Shown here: positions 23,020 through 34,016 of the stretch, one piece after another
Layout of the letters: each line of letters begins with the position of its first letter
Numbering within the stretch: position 1 is the stretch's first letter
Assembly (NCBI GenBank): GCA_039657365.1
Contig: CM077585.1
Location: forward strand, 24,825,297 to 24,889,296
Source: Stephania yunnanensis
Lineage: Eukaryota > Streptophyta > Magnoliopsida > Ranunculales > Menispermaceae
Direction: 5' to 3'
DNA: 64,000 nucleotides
Position numbers and translations under genes: made by a program
Notes under the pieces: model-generated
Database searches by the model: none
What the model saw: only the letters and a program-made list of their open reading frames with translations
What the model was told of the DNA's origin: nothing

Positions 23020-23130
23020 TAAATTGTATTGTGTACTCTTTTTCTTTTACTATATTTTTTCCCACAGGGCTTTTCTTAGTAAAAGTCTTAACGAGGCACA
23101 ATCTCTAAGCAAGTGTCATCCAAGGGGGGG
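23020..23130 (+). mobile_element. Copia C-type 3' internal tail preceding the first LTR
   Basis: Nearly identical to 28738-28842, the sequence just before the second LTR, including 'gaggcacaatctctaagcaa' and the polypurine run. A 3' tail placed before what should be the 5' LTR means this LTR was once the 3' LTR of another copy (tandem or recombinant). Confidence 0.8.
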
Positions 23131-23538
23131 TGTTGTGAAGTGTAAATGACCATGCATGCACACCAACATATTGTGTAGTCATGTACCTTGTATTGTCATT
23201 TTCAATGTACACCAACTCTTCCATGTATTGTCAAATTACTTGTAATGTGTTGTATGACATGGGGTGTATGTGTTAATTGTCCCACATTGATTACTTGTAA
23301 TGTGTTGTATGACATGAGGTGTATATGTTAATTGTCCCACATTGTAAAGATACATTTATCATCATCACCAAATGACCTATATAAAGGGTGCTAACCTCAT
23401 TGTAAGAACATACTAAGTTGAATGAAAACTTCTCATTCCAACTATCTCATTTCTTCTCTTCTCCTTTGTAGTAGTATCAGTTCTTAGTCTTCTATTTCCT
23501 TCTCTAGTTCTTAACAAGTCTTAATTCAATTCACAACA
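23131..23538 (+). mobile_element. Copia C left LTR
   Basis: 408 bp, TGTTGTGAAG to TCACAACA, with a TATA-like 'ctatataaaggg' near 23380. It contains an internal duplication of 'tacttgtaatgtgttgtatg' (about 23240 and 23292). It is followed by 'cgtcatcggcacgagc', where the primer site should be; I cannot match this to a tRNA 3' end. Confidence 0.9.
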
Positions 23539-24903
23539 CGTCATCGGCACGAGCTTGCTCTAGTATTAAGGAGATCTTGAAGTTCAAGAAGGCTTGTTGA
23601 GGAAACAAAGCTATGAAGGTATAACTTTTGTTATTTAAATAAGTTCAATTTATTTATTATCATGGTTGCTTCCTTTTATTACATGCATCACTTCTATATG
23701 GATACTTTATTCATATACTATACATTATAACGTCACCGATTGTGAAAGTATGCTCTGTAGTTGCGTCTTGTACGATCTTGTACATCAGAAATCAAAAGTC
23801 AATATGTGACATAACTAGTTTTCTCTTAAAACTACAAACGATTAATTTTCGTTATATTCTTGATTTTATAATACAAATAATGCTATAAGTTTGAGTTGAT
23901 AGTGGGTAAGCCTTGTCCCCGGTAAAGCTAAACATTGAAAGGGAGATGGGTTATCCCGTTCGAGGAGGCATGGCATTAAGCAGACTTTGTCTCGCCACCC
24001 AACCTGGATGTTGTCCCACCAACTCATACGAATATTACATTTAATTATTAATGAATCAAGTCGTGAACATATACTTAATCATATGTTATGTTTTTTTTTT
24101 ACATAAAAGAAAAGAGAAAATTATTTTGTATTATATTTACTTTCAAAATATTAATCAACCATAGTTGAATTTGTTACCTTATTATAATTCTTGTCATGAT
24201 AATTGGATACTACAAATTATGAATAAAGCTTGCATCTATACAAGACTATATGTTGTACACAATCATTTGCCAATATATCTTTAGAGATTTGAAAAGTGAA
24301 TATTTCATATATCTTTTCACCCTATGGAGTTATAAATATATAAATACCAAAAAAAAAGGTAATACTCCAAAAGCTCTAAATAAGCGGTTGAGTCTTAAGC
24401 TACAAAATTTAATCAGTCAAATATTAATTATAATTCCACAATTTTAATTACCTCTATGTTGAGGCTACGTGGAAATATGACTGATGAGACAATAAAAATA
24501 AGGTCACGTGGCCCAGCCTCGATTTATTGTTGCAACAAATATCGAGTGAGCACATAAATCCAATAAATATTAAGGATTGATTTCTTGTCTCATGGCAGCT
24601 GAGTAAAATAATGAGATATTATAAATATAATATCGCTCCTGTCCAATTAGTTCAGCTTCAAATTAAGAAGCATATGTTGCATATAATGATCATGATCGCT
24701 ATAAGTTAATGGACGTGGAAAAGGTGAAAATATCAGGTAAAAGTCGTATCGACAATTCCAACAAAAGGTGGAACAAAAGTGGTGCACCACTACAAAGGGT
24801 AAATAATTATTGATAATGAGCGCTCATAATTGTGACATTTTTTTGGTCATATATGAAAGACTATTTTGCCTAAATATTATCATATATATACCCGAAAATT
24901 TTT
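23539..24903 (+). other. Copia C leader and missing gag
   Basis: About 1.36 kb where leader and gag are expected. Short frames only; a stretch near 24700-24790 could be gag C-terminus but shows no zinc knuckle. It includes the AGTATGCTCTGTAGTTGC motif at 23747. Confidence 0.4.
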
Positions 24904-27900
24904 GTGACCTTTACCCTGCCTTCAAAATCAAAGGTAAAATATTATGAATTTTTATCAATGAAATATGACTCTTTTCTAATTTGCCAAACATTATTTGGCC
25001 AGATGGATCAACAAATCATGTGTTCAAATCATGAATCATATAAGAGCGATATATGTCTTGCTGATTGTGCTACAACGCACACAATCCTTAAAAATAGAGA
25101 ATATTTCTCTAGTTTGAACTTAGCTGAGGCTAATGTTCAAACAATATCTAGCATATCTAATTTGATTAATGGCTCTGGAAGAGCAAATATTATGTTACCT
25201 GGGGGAACAACAATTCATGTTGACAATGCCTTATACTCTGAAAAATCCAGAAGAAATTTACTCAGCTTTAAAGATATTCGACAAAATGGATATCATATTG
25301 AAATCGTGAACGAAAATAATAGAGAATTTCTCTATGTCACATTGATTTCGAATGGGAAAAAAGAAATGTTAGAAAAACTCCCAGCTTTATCCTCCAGATT
25401 ATATTTCACTCATATAAGGCATGTCGAAACGAATGTCGTCTTGAATAAGAAAATCAATGATCCAAAGACATTCATTTTATGGCATGACCGGCTTGGTCAT
25501 TCAGGATCATCAATGATGCGAAGAATAATTAATAATTCGCATGGACATCCTTTAACGAGTCACAAAATATTTTCAACTAGTGATCATAATTGTGCTAGTT
25601 GTTCTCAAGGTAAATTGATAGTTAAACCATCCCCAAGTAAAATTTTTGTGGAATCCCTAGTTTTCTTAGAACACATTCAGGGAGACATATGTGGTCCTAT
25701 TCATCCTCACTGTGAACTATTTAGATATTTCATGATTTTGATAGATGCATTAACTAGGTGGTCGCATGTTTGTTTGCTTTCGACCCGCGATGTTGCATTC
25801 CCTAGACTTTTAGCACAAATCATTAAGTTAAGAGCACAATTCCCTGATAACCCAATTAAGACCATCCGTCTTGATAATGCCGGGGAATTTCAATCTCAAG
25901 CATTTAAAAATTATTGCATGTCTACAGGAATTACAATTGAACATTCTGTTCCACACGTGCATACCTAGAATGGTTTGGCAGAATCTCTGATCAAACGCAT
26001 TCGATTAATTGCCAGACCTTTAATCATGAGACCTAAGTTATCAACTTCGGTTTGGGGACATGCGATCCTTCATGCAAAGATCTATCATTCGTTATAGGCC
26101 TACTGCATACCATGAACATTCCCCCATGCAACTCATTTTAGGTCAACAACCAAATATTTCACACTTGAGAAATTTTGGTTGTGCAGTGTATGATACCACC
26201 TCCGAATTTTTGGTTATGCTGTGTATGTTCCTATACCACCTCCCAATAGAACTAAGATGGGTCCACAATGAAAACTTGGGATTTATGTTAGATTTAACTC
26301 ATCGTCCATTATAAGATACCTTGAGCCCTTAACAGGGGATTTATTTACTGAACATTTTGCTGATTGTCACTTTGATGAAGCAATTCTCCCACCATTAGGG
26401 GGAGATAAGAAACCAATTCAAAAGGAATGGCGCGAAATTGCTTGGAATGCATCAACTTTATCACATTATGATCCACGCACAAATCAGTGTGAACTTGAAG
26501 TTCAAAAGATCATTCATTTGCAACAAATCGTAAATCAATTACCAGATGCATTTAATGATGCAAAACAAGTGACGAAATCACATATCCTCGCTGTAAATGC
26601 TCCAGCAAGAATTGATGTCTCTGTGCAACAAAATGCACAAGAACCAACGAAACGCTTAAAGCGTGGAAGACCGGTTGGTTCAAATGATACAATTTCTCGA
26701 AAGAGGAAAACAGGAGTAAAAATAAATACAAATCAAAATACTCCTTAGAAAGCACAAGAATCCTTTGATAAGGGTTTGTTAGAACAAGTTGATTCTAATG
26801 AGGAACAACTTCCTTTAGAAAAAGAGGAAAAAGATGAAAATAATGAGATCGCAATAAATTATTTAAACTCAGGTAAGATTTGGGATCAAAATGAAATTGT
26901 TCCTGATGATATATTTGGTTTCAATGTGTCCTTTGAAATATGTGAAAATGATGATGATCCAGAACCACGATCAGTGGACGAATGTCAAAAAAGACCTGAT
27001 TGGCAAAAATGGCAAGATGTTATCCAAACAGAGCTAAACTCGTTAAGGAAACGAGAGGTTTTTAGACCGATTGTCCAAACGCTAGATGGCGTAAAACCTA
27101 TTGGATATAAATGGGTATTTGTACGAAAGAGAAACGAAAAAAATGAAGTTAAAGGTACAAAGCAAGACTTGTAGCTCAAGGTTTCTCACAAATACCTGAC
27201 ATCGATTATGAGGAAACATATTCTCCTATTATAGATGCAATCACATTTCGGTTCTTGATAAGCCTTGTAGTCGCTGAAGGGCTTGATATGCATTTAATGG
27301 ATGTCGTTACAACATATATGTACGGGTCCCTAGACAGTGAGATATATATGAAAATCCCTGATGGATTTGTAATATTCGATGAAATAAAATAAAAACCTCA
27401 AAACATGCATTCTATAAAATTACAAAGGTCTTTGTACGGGTTGAAACAATCTGGACGAATGTGGTACAAACGTCTTAGTGATTATTTACTGAAAGAAGGA
27501 TATGTAAATAATCCGCTTTGCCCATGTGTCTTCATTAAAAGATCATCAACAGGATTTGTGATTATTATTGTATATGTTGATGATTTAAATATAGTGGGAA
27601 ACCACGACGACATCGTTAGAACATCCGAATACTTGAAAAAGGAATTCGAGATGAAAGAACTTGGAAAAACAAGACTTTTTCTTGGTTTGCAAATTGAACA
27701 TTTTTCAAGTGGAGTACTTGTCCATCAATCAAATTATATTGAAAAAATATTAAAAAGATTTTATATGGACAAAGCACATCCATTGAGCTCTCCAATGGTT
27801 GTCAGATCACTTGAAGTGGATAAGGACCTATTTCGACCTCATGAAAGTGATGAAGAGCTAATTGGTCCAGAGGTACCATATTTAAGTGCAATTGGTGCAC

Positions 27901-28610
27901 TTATGTATCTTGCAAATTGTACAAGACCTGACATTGCTTTTGTTGTCAACCTACTTGCAAGATATAGCTCTTCACCAACTCGAAGACATTGGAATGGTGT
28001 TAAACATATTTTCCGATATCTTCGAGGAACAAGTGACATGGGTTTATTCTACTCGAGAGGGGTAAAATTGAATCTCTAAGGTTATGCTGATATTAGATTT
28101 TCATCTGATCCCCACAAGGCCCGTTCTCAAACGGGATATGTATTCACATGTGGTAATATTGCTGTATCATGGAAGTCAGTAAATCAAACTATGGTTGTTA
28201 CTTATTCCAACCATTCTGAAGTACTCGTAATTCATGAAGTAAATCGTGAATGTGTATGGTTGAGAAACATGATTGAACATATTCAAGAATCATGTGGATT
28301 ACCTTCAATAAAAGATTCTCTAACCATATTATATGAAGATAACACAGCATGTATTGCACAGTTAAGTGAAAGATTCATAAAAAAGGACAGAACAAAACAT
28401 ATTTCACCAAAATTCTCTTATGCGCATGAGCTTCAGAAGAATGGTGAAATTGATGTCAAACAAGTCCGATCGAGTGATAATCTTGCTGATTTATTCACAA
28501 AAGCCTTACCAACTACGACATTTAAAAGGTTTACATATGATATTGGCTTGCGTAAACTTAAAGACATTCCAAGTAAAGAAACTGAACAAGTTTCACCCAT
28601 GTTTACATGA
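24904..28610 (+). pseudogene. Copia C pol: protease, integrase, RT, RNase H
   Basis: Domains in copia order. Protease has LADCATTHTIL (usual DSGTTH; the Asp remains) near 25050. The pre-integrase block is LWHDRLGHSGSSMMRR near 25480, followed by an integrase Zn site CASC and catalytic parts GDICGPIHP and TIRLDNAGEF. A TAG near 25965 falls before NGLAESL. RT starts WQDVIQTELNSL near 27000, with LMDVVTTYMYGSL near 27295 and YVDDLNIVGN near 27575. RNase H has GYADIRF near 28082, LYEDNTACIAQL near 28330 and LADLFTKALP near 28485. At least three frame changes and four stops (for example 27173, 27390, 28078) separate the blocks, so it is dead. RT is the best-preserved part (224 uninterrupted codons at 27405-28079). 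Confidence 0.9.
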
Positions 28611-28832
28611 GGGGGAGTTATTGATTAGTGTATTGCACTCTTTTTCCCTTAGCTATAGTTTTATCCCATTGGGTTTTCATAGAAAGGTTTTTAATGAGGC
28701 AATCTTAACAATATTATGTCCGTCTTAATATTCATGAGAATAATGTACTCTTTTTCTTTTACTATATTTCTTCCCACAGGATTTTTCTTAGTAAAAGTTT
28801 TAACGAGGCACAATCTCTAAGCAAGTGTCATC

Positions 28833-28842
28833 CAAGGGGGAG
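28833..28842 (+). other. Polypurine tract, copia C
   Basis: AAGGGGGAG directly before the right LTR, the plus-strand primer site of plant copia elements. Confidence 0.85.
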
Positions 28843-29263
28843 TGTTGTGAAGTGTGGATGACCATGCATGCACACCAACATATTGTGTAGTCATGTAACT
28901 TGTATCGTCATTTCCAATGTACACCAACTCTTCCATGTATTGTCAAATTACTTGTAATGCGTTGTATGATATGAGGTGTATGTGTTAATTGTCCCACATT
29001 GATTACTTGTAATGTGTCGTATGACATGGGGTGTATATGTTAATTGTCCCACATTGTAAAGATACATTTATCATCATCACCAAATGGCCTATATAAAGGG
29101 TGCTAACCTCATTGTAAGAACATACCAAGTTGAATGAAAACTTCTCATTCCAACTATCTCATTTCTTCTCTTCTCCTTTGTAGTAGTAGTTTGTAGTAGT
29201 AGAAATTCATAGTCTTCTATTTCCTTCTCTAGTTCTTAGCAAGTCTCAATTCAATTCACAACA
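28843..29263 (+). mobile_element. Copia C right LTR
   Basis: 421 bp, very similar to 23131-23538. The main difference is an expanded GTAGTA stretch near 29180-29202. Confidence 0.9.
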
Positions 29264-29468
29264 TTATCTATACTTTTTTGTAGTTACAATTTCTTCAATA
29301 CCTATCGAGGTCAACAATTGAAACAAATAAACAAGTTATGCTAAAAACCTTATAACTCATCTTTTTGTTTATTTAACAATTTTGACTAAGGGCAACAATT
29401 AAAAAAAAGGTATGCTAAAAACCTTAAGAACAATATATCTTCTTGTCTATTTAACAATTTTTTCCTGC

Positions 29469-29469
<1 letters not shown>

Positions 29470-29541
<72 letters not shown>
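29470..29541. repeat. (AT)n microsatellite
   Basis: About 70 bp of uninterrupted TA dinucleotides. It directly precedes the TIR-like end at 29549. Confidence 0.95.
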
Positions 29542-29543
<2 letters not shown>

Positions 29544-29548
29544 AGTGA

Positions 29549-30186
29549 CTATTAGCCCCCTACTACTTTATATCGACCCCATTTAATTTGATACATTTTT
29601 AAACTAAAATGCCTTTAGGCAAAATTTTACATAAATAACCTCACTCTAAATCATGAACCTATTTCATTTCTTTTTCTCCTTCTACTTTCCACTATCTACA
29701 CCCCTCCTCAACTTTACTTTTCACTCTCTACACCCCTCCCTAAATGAAATTTAAACTCATCTCCAACTCTAATCTTACTCACTACACTCACCTTCCTCTT
29801 CTACTTAATTTTCACTTTTTTATATCTCACCTTAATTAAACCATAGATTCATTGCATTTCGTTTTCTACTTTATAATCTCTACACCTTTCTCATCTCTTC
29901 TTTCATACACTCAATAATTCACCATCAAATACAACATTTTAATTGTACTATTTGGTTGAGTTTTGATTCATATTCTTGAATGGTTAGAATCTTTTATTTG
30001 TATTGAATCTTAGCTTTTTAAGGATCTAACAATCAATCTTTAAATGCATATGAAGCAAATTGAGTTAAATGGGAGAAAAAGATGATGTGCAATAAGGGGT
30101 TGGAGGTTGAAGATCACAAAGATGAAAAAAAGGCTTTCTTTGGGGAGAGAGGGGGGCAAATATAAACTAGGGGTACAATAGAGAGT
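29549..30186. mobile_element. Small TIR DNA element, left part; host of the Asp-primed LTR element
   Basis: The left end CTATTAGCCCCCTACTAC with 'ccatttaattt' is matched in inverse by 37715-37775 (GCACCCCTATATTTTATATC, 'ctatttaattt'). A weaker inverse lies at 30146-30178. I read it as a short non-autonomous DNA transposon split by the LTR element at 30187. The right end (37.78 kb or 30.18 kb) and the TSD remain undecided. The interior is CT-rich, with repeated 'cactctctacacccctcc'-like phrases and no coding potential. Confidence 0.4.
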
Positions 30187-31882
30187 TGTTGAGTCATTAA
30201 TTATGTAATATTATATATAGGTTATCTATATATTTTTATTGTCATGTCTCCAAATTACTAGCTTAATTGTATTTATTTATTATTTTCAAGGTTATTGGAG
30301 TGCGTGATTGAATTCAATCAAATATTTATATGCAGTGATCAAATGCAAGAGGATTTACTTCGAAATACGCATTGCACAGTTGATTTGGTGTGAGATTAGT
30401 TGAAGTGACGCAGCTACGGACATGGTCAACCTACTTACGTACAACAGTTGTTGGTTTGTTCTCGAGATACGCGCAACACCAACTCCCATATTTTCGCACA
30501 AATCGTGCGATTTCCTCCAAATACAGACGACAGAGTTGAGTAAGGAGTAACCAGCATCAGTCATGTGGCATCCAACCACTGGTCCAGCAGCACGCATTCA
30601 TTATTTCTTCTCGCTTCAGCTGCTCGACACGTGTCCACTATCACCAGTAGCATCTCCCATCTCACTCCAAAAACTGTTGATTTTGCTTCGAGATACGCGC
30701 GTTATATCTCCCACATATGTGCCTCATTCACGCGAGCTTCTACTTCGTCCCTACTACTGCCAGGTGTCGCCATTCTGCTAGTCAAGCCTTGTCAATTGCA
30801 GCCGTTCCGACCAATAGGCGCTCGCCACGTCGTTTGGTCAGAAGGTGTCACCAATACGCACGCGACACGTGGCAGAAACAAAAAATAGTTCAAAAATAGC
30901 CACAGATGTGCCTCGGCATATGTGATGAGAAATATACCAAAGAGAACCGATTTTTAGTAGTTTTGGAAATTAGAATGTTAGATTATTATTGAGGACGCAC
31001 AGAGACATATATATTCGGCTATTCTCCTCTGCGGGCCAAACGGCTCAGCTTCCCTATTCTTTTCTATTTTATTTTTCTTTTTTTTGTGTTCTTCAACTAT
31101 GAGGTTAAACTTTTAGCTTAGGCAAGATCTATGAGGAGGTTCGACTGCGCATATCAATGGATTTGTGAGATTTATATATTTTAATTTCAGTCTTTTCATT
31201 ATTATTTTATTTTCTTTGGTATTGTTCGAACAATCAAAGTTAAACACTTGTTCAAACTTTGATTTATTTGTCAGTGAGTCGTAAGCATACGTACTTGTGC
31301 AATAAGACCACACTAGTGGCAATCGACCCTACCAATTGATTAGTCTCTTTTGGGACCGGTTGAATACCATAGAAATTTGGGCTAAATCGGACACACTAGT
31401 GATCCGGTTGTCTAGGTGTAGTGCCTTCAGGAAGCTCAATGCGGTCAACGCATTAAACCCAATTCACTTGAATCGTGGTTATGTGTTTGATTAGGGAAGT
31501 AGTCACCGTCGTACCTTGGCTATCGAGATTAGGAAGCGCGAGGAACCGCGTGCGTCACCGGGTCTATAGCTACACTAAGATATTTTGATTTACATATTTT
31601 ACATAAAATCGATGACCAAATCCAATTATTTACCGAACCGAACTTGTATGTCTTAACCTATGTATTTTTATTAATTATTTTATTTTCAATTTTATCTCCT
31701 TTGCTTTAATTAGTTTTTAGATTAGTTAATTAATTCATTCTCTCTTAAAACCCCGATTTTTCTTTTTGTTATTTTTGACCTTAGAAAGAATACCAGTCCC
31801 TGTGGGATCGACCCTTTGCCACTATTATGCAAATAGTTGGTTTAGGTATTTTTAATTTTATTGACGCGTTCGGCGCGCTTCA
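30187..31882 (+). mobile_element. Left LTR of the Asp-primed element
   Basis: 1696 bp, TGTTGAGTCA to GGCGCGCTTCA. It includes two 'cgagatacgcgc' motifs (30463, 30688), a TATA-like 'catatatattcgg' near 31000 and 'gtgggatcgaccc' near 31801, a phrase I associate with the LTR 3' end in this group. Confidence 0.85.
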
Positions 31883-31887
31883 ACTTT

Positions 31888-31905
31888 TGGCGCCGTTGCC
31901 GGAGA
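31888..31905 (+). other. Primer-binding site, tRNA-Asp
   Basis: TGGCGCCGTTGCCGGAGA, one mismatch from the complement of the 3' end of plant tRNA-Asp (TGGCGCCGTTGCCGGGGA), five bases after the LTR. Confidence 0.85.
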
Positions 31906-32017
31906 TCGTTTTTTTTTTCTTTCTTTGGTTTTTATTTTTTTTTTTTTATCTTTCTTTGGTTTTTTTTATTTTGTATCTAGCCCCTTGTTTCTAACATTAT
32001 TTGTTGGTAATTCCATA

Positions 32018-32716
32018 ATGGCCTCCTACCCCTACATTTATGATCGATTCGAAGACTCACACTATTATAATGTAAATGAGGTAGGTATGTTACATAATGG
32101 ACACCAATTTTCTAACACGCATTCTTTTGTGCAACAAGTCGAGTTTTGCGAAATTTGTGAAGATTATTCTCGTTCCATATACGATTGTCCGTATTATCAT
32201 AAGAATTATAACTATCTTAGTTATGCATCTTCGCAACCCAATTTTTTTGGGCTCATGTCAAGTCCACAGAGTCCTCAACAAAGCACCTCTTTAGAAGATA
32301 TGATGAAAAAATTACTAGATGATCAACAACAGTTTCACGAAGAGCTTCAACAATTTTTGCGTGAGTTTCCAAGCTTGCAAAACTTGGAAAATCAATTAAT
32401 TCAAGTGAATGCCACTCTCCAGAATATGCTTAACGAGAAAGAGTTGTGTGATACACAACTAATTTCTTACTTAGAGGAGAATGTGGATGTTGATACATTG
32501 AGTAATGTTGAGGAGAGTGTTGATACACCGGTGGAGAACTATTGGCGCGAAACAACGCAAGGACTTGAAGTCCTTCCTATTGAGCCGGACATGTCCATTG
32601 CACCGAATGATGATGATGATTGTTGGGTTTTGGGGTTCATACGCAGCGGAGATTACAAAACAATTTTGACAAAAACCCCAACAGGATCCGAATCTAATTC
32701 CATTAAAAATGTTTAA
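32018..32716 (+). CDS. Gag-like ORF of the Asp-primed element, fused to antisense copia LTR
   Basis: The likely start is ATG 32018 (MASYPYIYDRFEDSHYY), since codons upstream are T-rich leader. About 201 codons belong to the element. They include a Cys/His-like motif (FCEICEDYSRSIYDCPYY, residues ~43-60, a C..C.....C knuckle variant without a clear His) and a Gln/Leu-rich, coiled-coil-prone segment (LEDMMKKLLDDQQQFHEELQ onward). An acidic region ends in DDDD at 32620. The frame then runs 32 codons into the reversed copia LTR (CWVLGFIRSGDYK...). Small knuckle-bearing ORFs in this position occur in pol-less plant LTR elements. I do not recognise a precise family and infer a gag-like RNA-binding role. 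Confidence 0.55.
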   Translation: MASYPYIYDRFEDSHYYNVNEVGMLHNGHQFSNTHSFVQQVEFCEICEDYSRSIYDCPYYHKNYNYLSYASSQPNFFGLMSSPQSPQQSTSLEDMMKKLLDDQQQFHEELQQFLREFPSLQNLENQLIQVNATLQNMLNEKELCDTQLISYLEENVDVDTLSNVEESVDTPVENYWRETTQGLEVLPIEPDMSIAPNDDDDCWVLGFIRSGDYKTILTKTPTGSESNSIKNV

Positions 32717-34004
32717 ACCATGAAAAACTTAATCATACCTCAATCGCTATATACCTTTCTGATGGTTGATCGATCTCTAAGGCGCGGCCAACGACGAACG
32801 CCTCTATCGCGAGTCATCCACAAACGAACAGCGGCCGAGATTTGAAGTGCTAGCTTCGAGAGAATACCAAACCTTTTTGTTTCTCTCCAAAACGATCCAA
32901 AGCATACCAAAAACCCTAAGTCGTTTCTAAAACGAAAATAGAGTTTCGGCCTATTAATCTTTCGTCCCTGTGTTCTAACTTATAGCGTCTATTTATACAA
33001 CCCTTGTATATAGACGGTTAAGTAAATTACACATATACCCTTACTTAAAGAAGTATAAGTGTAATACACCACAAGGACGTTTCTGTCATGAATTTTATCA
33101 CATAAAATTCGTTTTTCTGAATCGTCTTAAAATCTCGCAAAATCATTCTTAGCGTGCGTCCCAATAGGCTCATACAACGTTGGCAGTGTACCAAAACACA
33201 TTTTGGTATACAAGTCATAAGCAGTCTCTAGCAAGACATTATGACTACCCAAGTTGTACGAATATCAAATCGATACAACCTAATCAATAGTGTATATAAC
33301 ATCCTTTTATCACACGATATCCTTTTGATCAAACATAAGGCATGGAATTGTCATCCAACATGTTCAATCGTACTAGTCTCGATCTCTAGGTAGACTGAAA
33401 ACATCCAAGTGACATTGATCAATATCAATTCACTTAGACTAGGCCTTTTAACAATCTAACACATCGAGGGATCCACTAGATATCTCTCTTTATATAAGAG
33501 GGACAAATTCTATCTAGATTACACAACTTAATCACATTGCTCACACAGTAACCAATCACAACCTTTATAATCGTCCGGTTAAAGACAACGTTTGATTGTG
33601 TCAAATTACTGTGTTCCTAATGTTGAAGTCTCTGGCAATCTCAAGTCGAGGACCTAAAAATATACCTATCATGATAAATAACTATGACTTAATCCATGTG
33701 ATGTTCTCATAGCGGGTCGGTCCAGTACTTTGTTCCCTAACAAGTACTCGTGATCTTGATTCGTATCCCTATACGTATGATCATCATATGATCATCAATC
33801 AAGACTCGACTAGTCTTAATTCATTATAGTTCCCAGTATAATGATCGACTAGGGACATTTATGATATTTATGTAAATACCCATGGATCTTATTATAATGT
33901 AAACATGCAAATTAATTATAATAAACAGCAAATGAAATCCTCTATTTAACTAAAAGTATTCATAAAGACAGTTTATGGATTGACCTAGGGCACATGCCCC
34001 ATCA
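32621..34004 (-). mobile_element. Copia D 3' LTR
   Basis: 1384 bp. The plus strand begins TGTTGGGTTTTGGGG and ends GCCCCATCA. It is highly similar over its first ~460 bp to the LTR starting at 63540. Confidence 0.85.
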
Positions 34005-34016
34005 TCTCCCACTTGC
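34005..34016 (-). other. Polypurine tract, copia D
   Basis: The minus strand reads AAGTGGGAGATGA directly before the LTR start, the usual copia polypurine primer. Confidence 0.75.

Larger units (their letters stand above)
23131..29263 (+). mobile_element. Copia C: Ty1/copia element with two LTRs
   Basis: Plus-strand element: LTR 23131-23538, non-coding region with gag missing or unrecognisable (23539-24903), pol pseudogene (24904-28610), polypurine tract, LTR 28843-29263. LTRs begin TGTTGTGAAGTG and end TTCACAACA. The 3' untranslated region carries the repeated 'ggttttcatagaaagg' and 'aacgaggca' motifs typical of a common plant copia group. Flanks show no TSD (left GGGGG, right TTATC), consistent with the tandem/recombinant history described for 23020-23130. 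Confidence 0.9.

Noticed and set aside
30563..30899. Frames also found at 36330-36723
   Set aside because: The same LTR sequence in two copies; no homology to proteins and shifted between copies.
31888..31905. tRNA-Asp gene
   Set aside because: Only 18 nt complementary to the tRNA 3' end, located just inside an LTR: a primer site.
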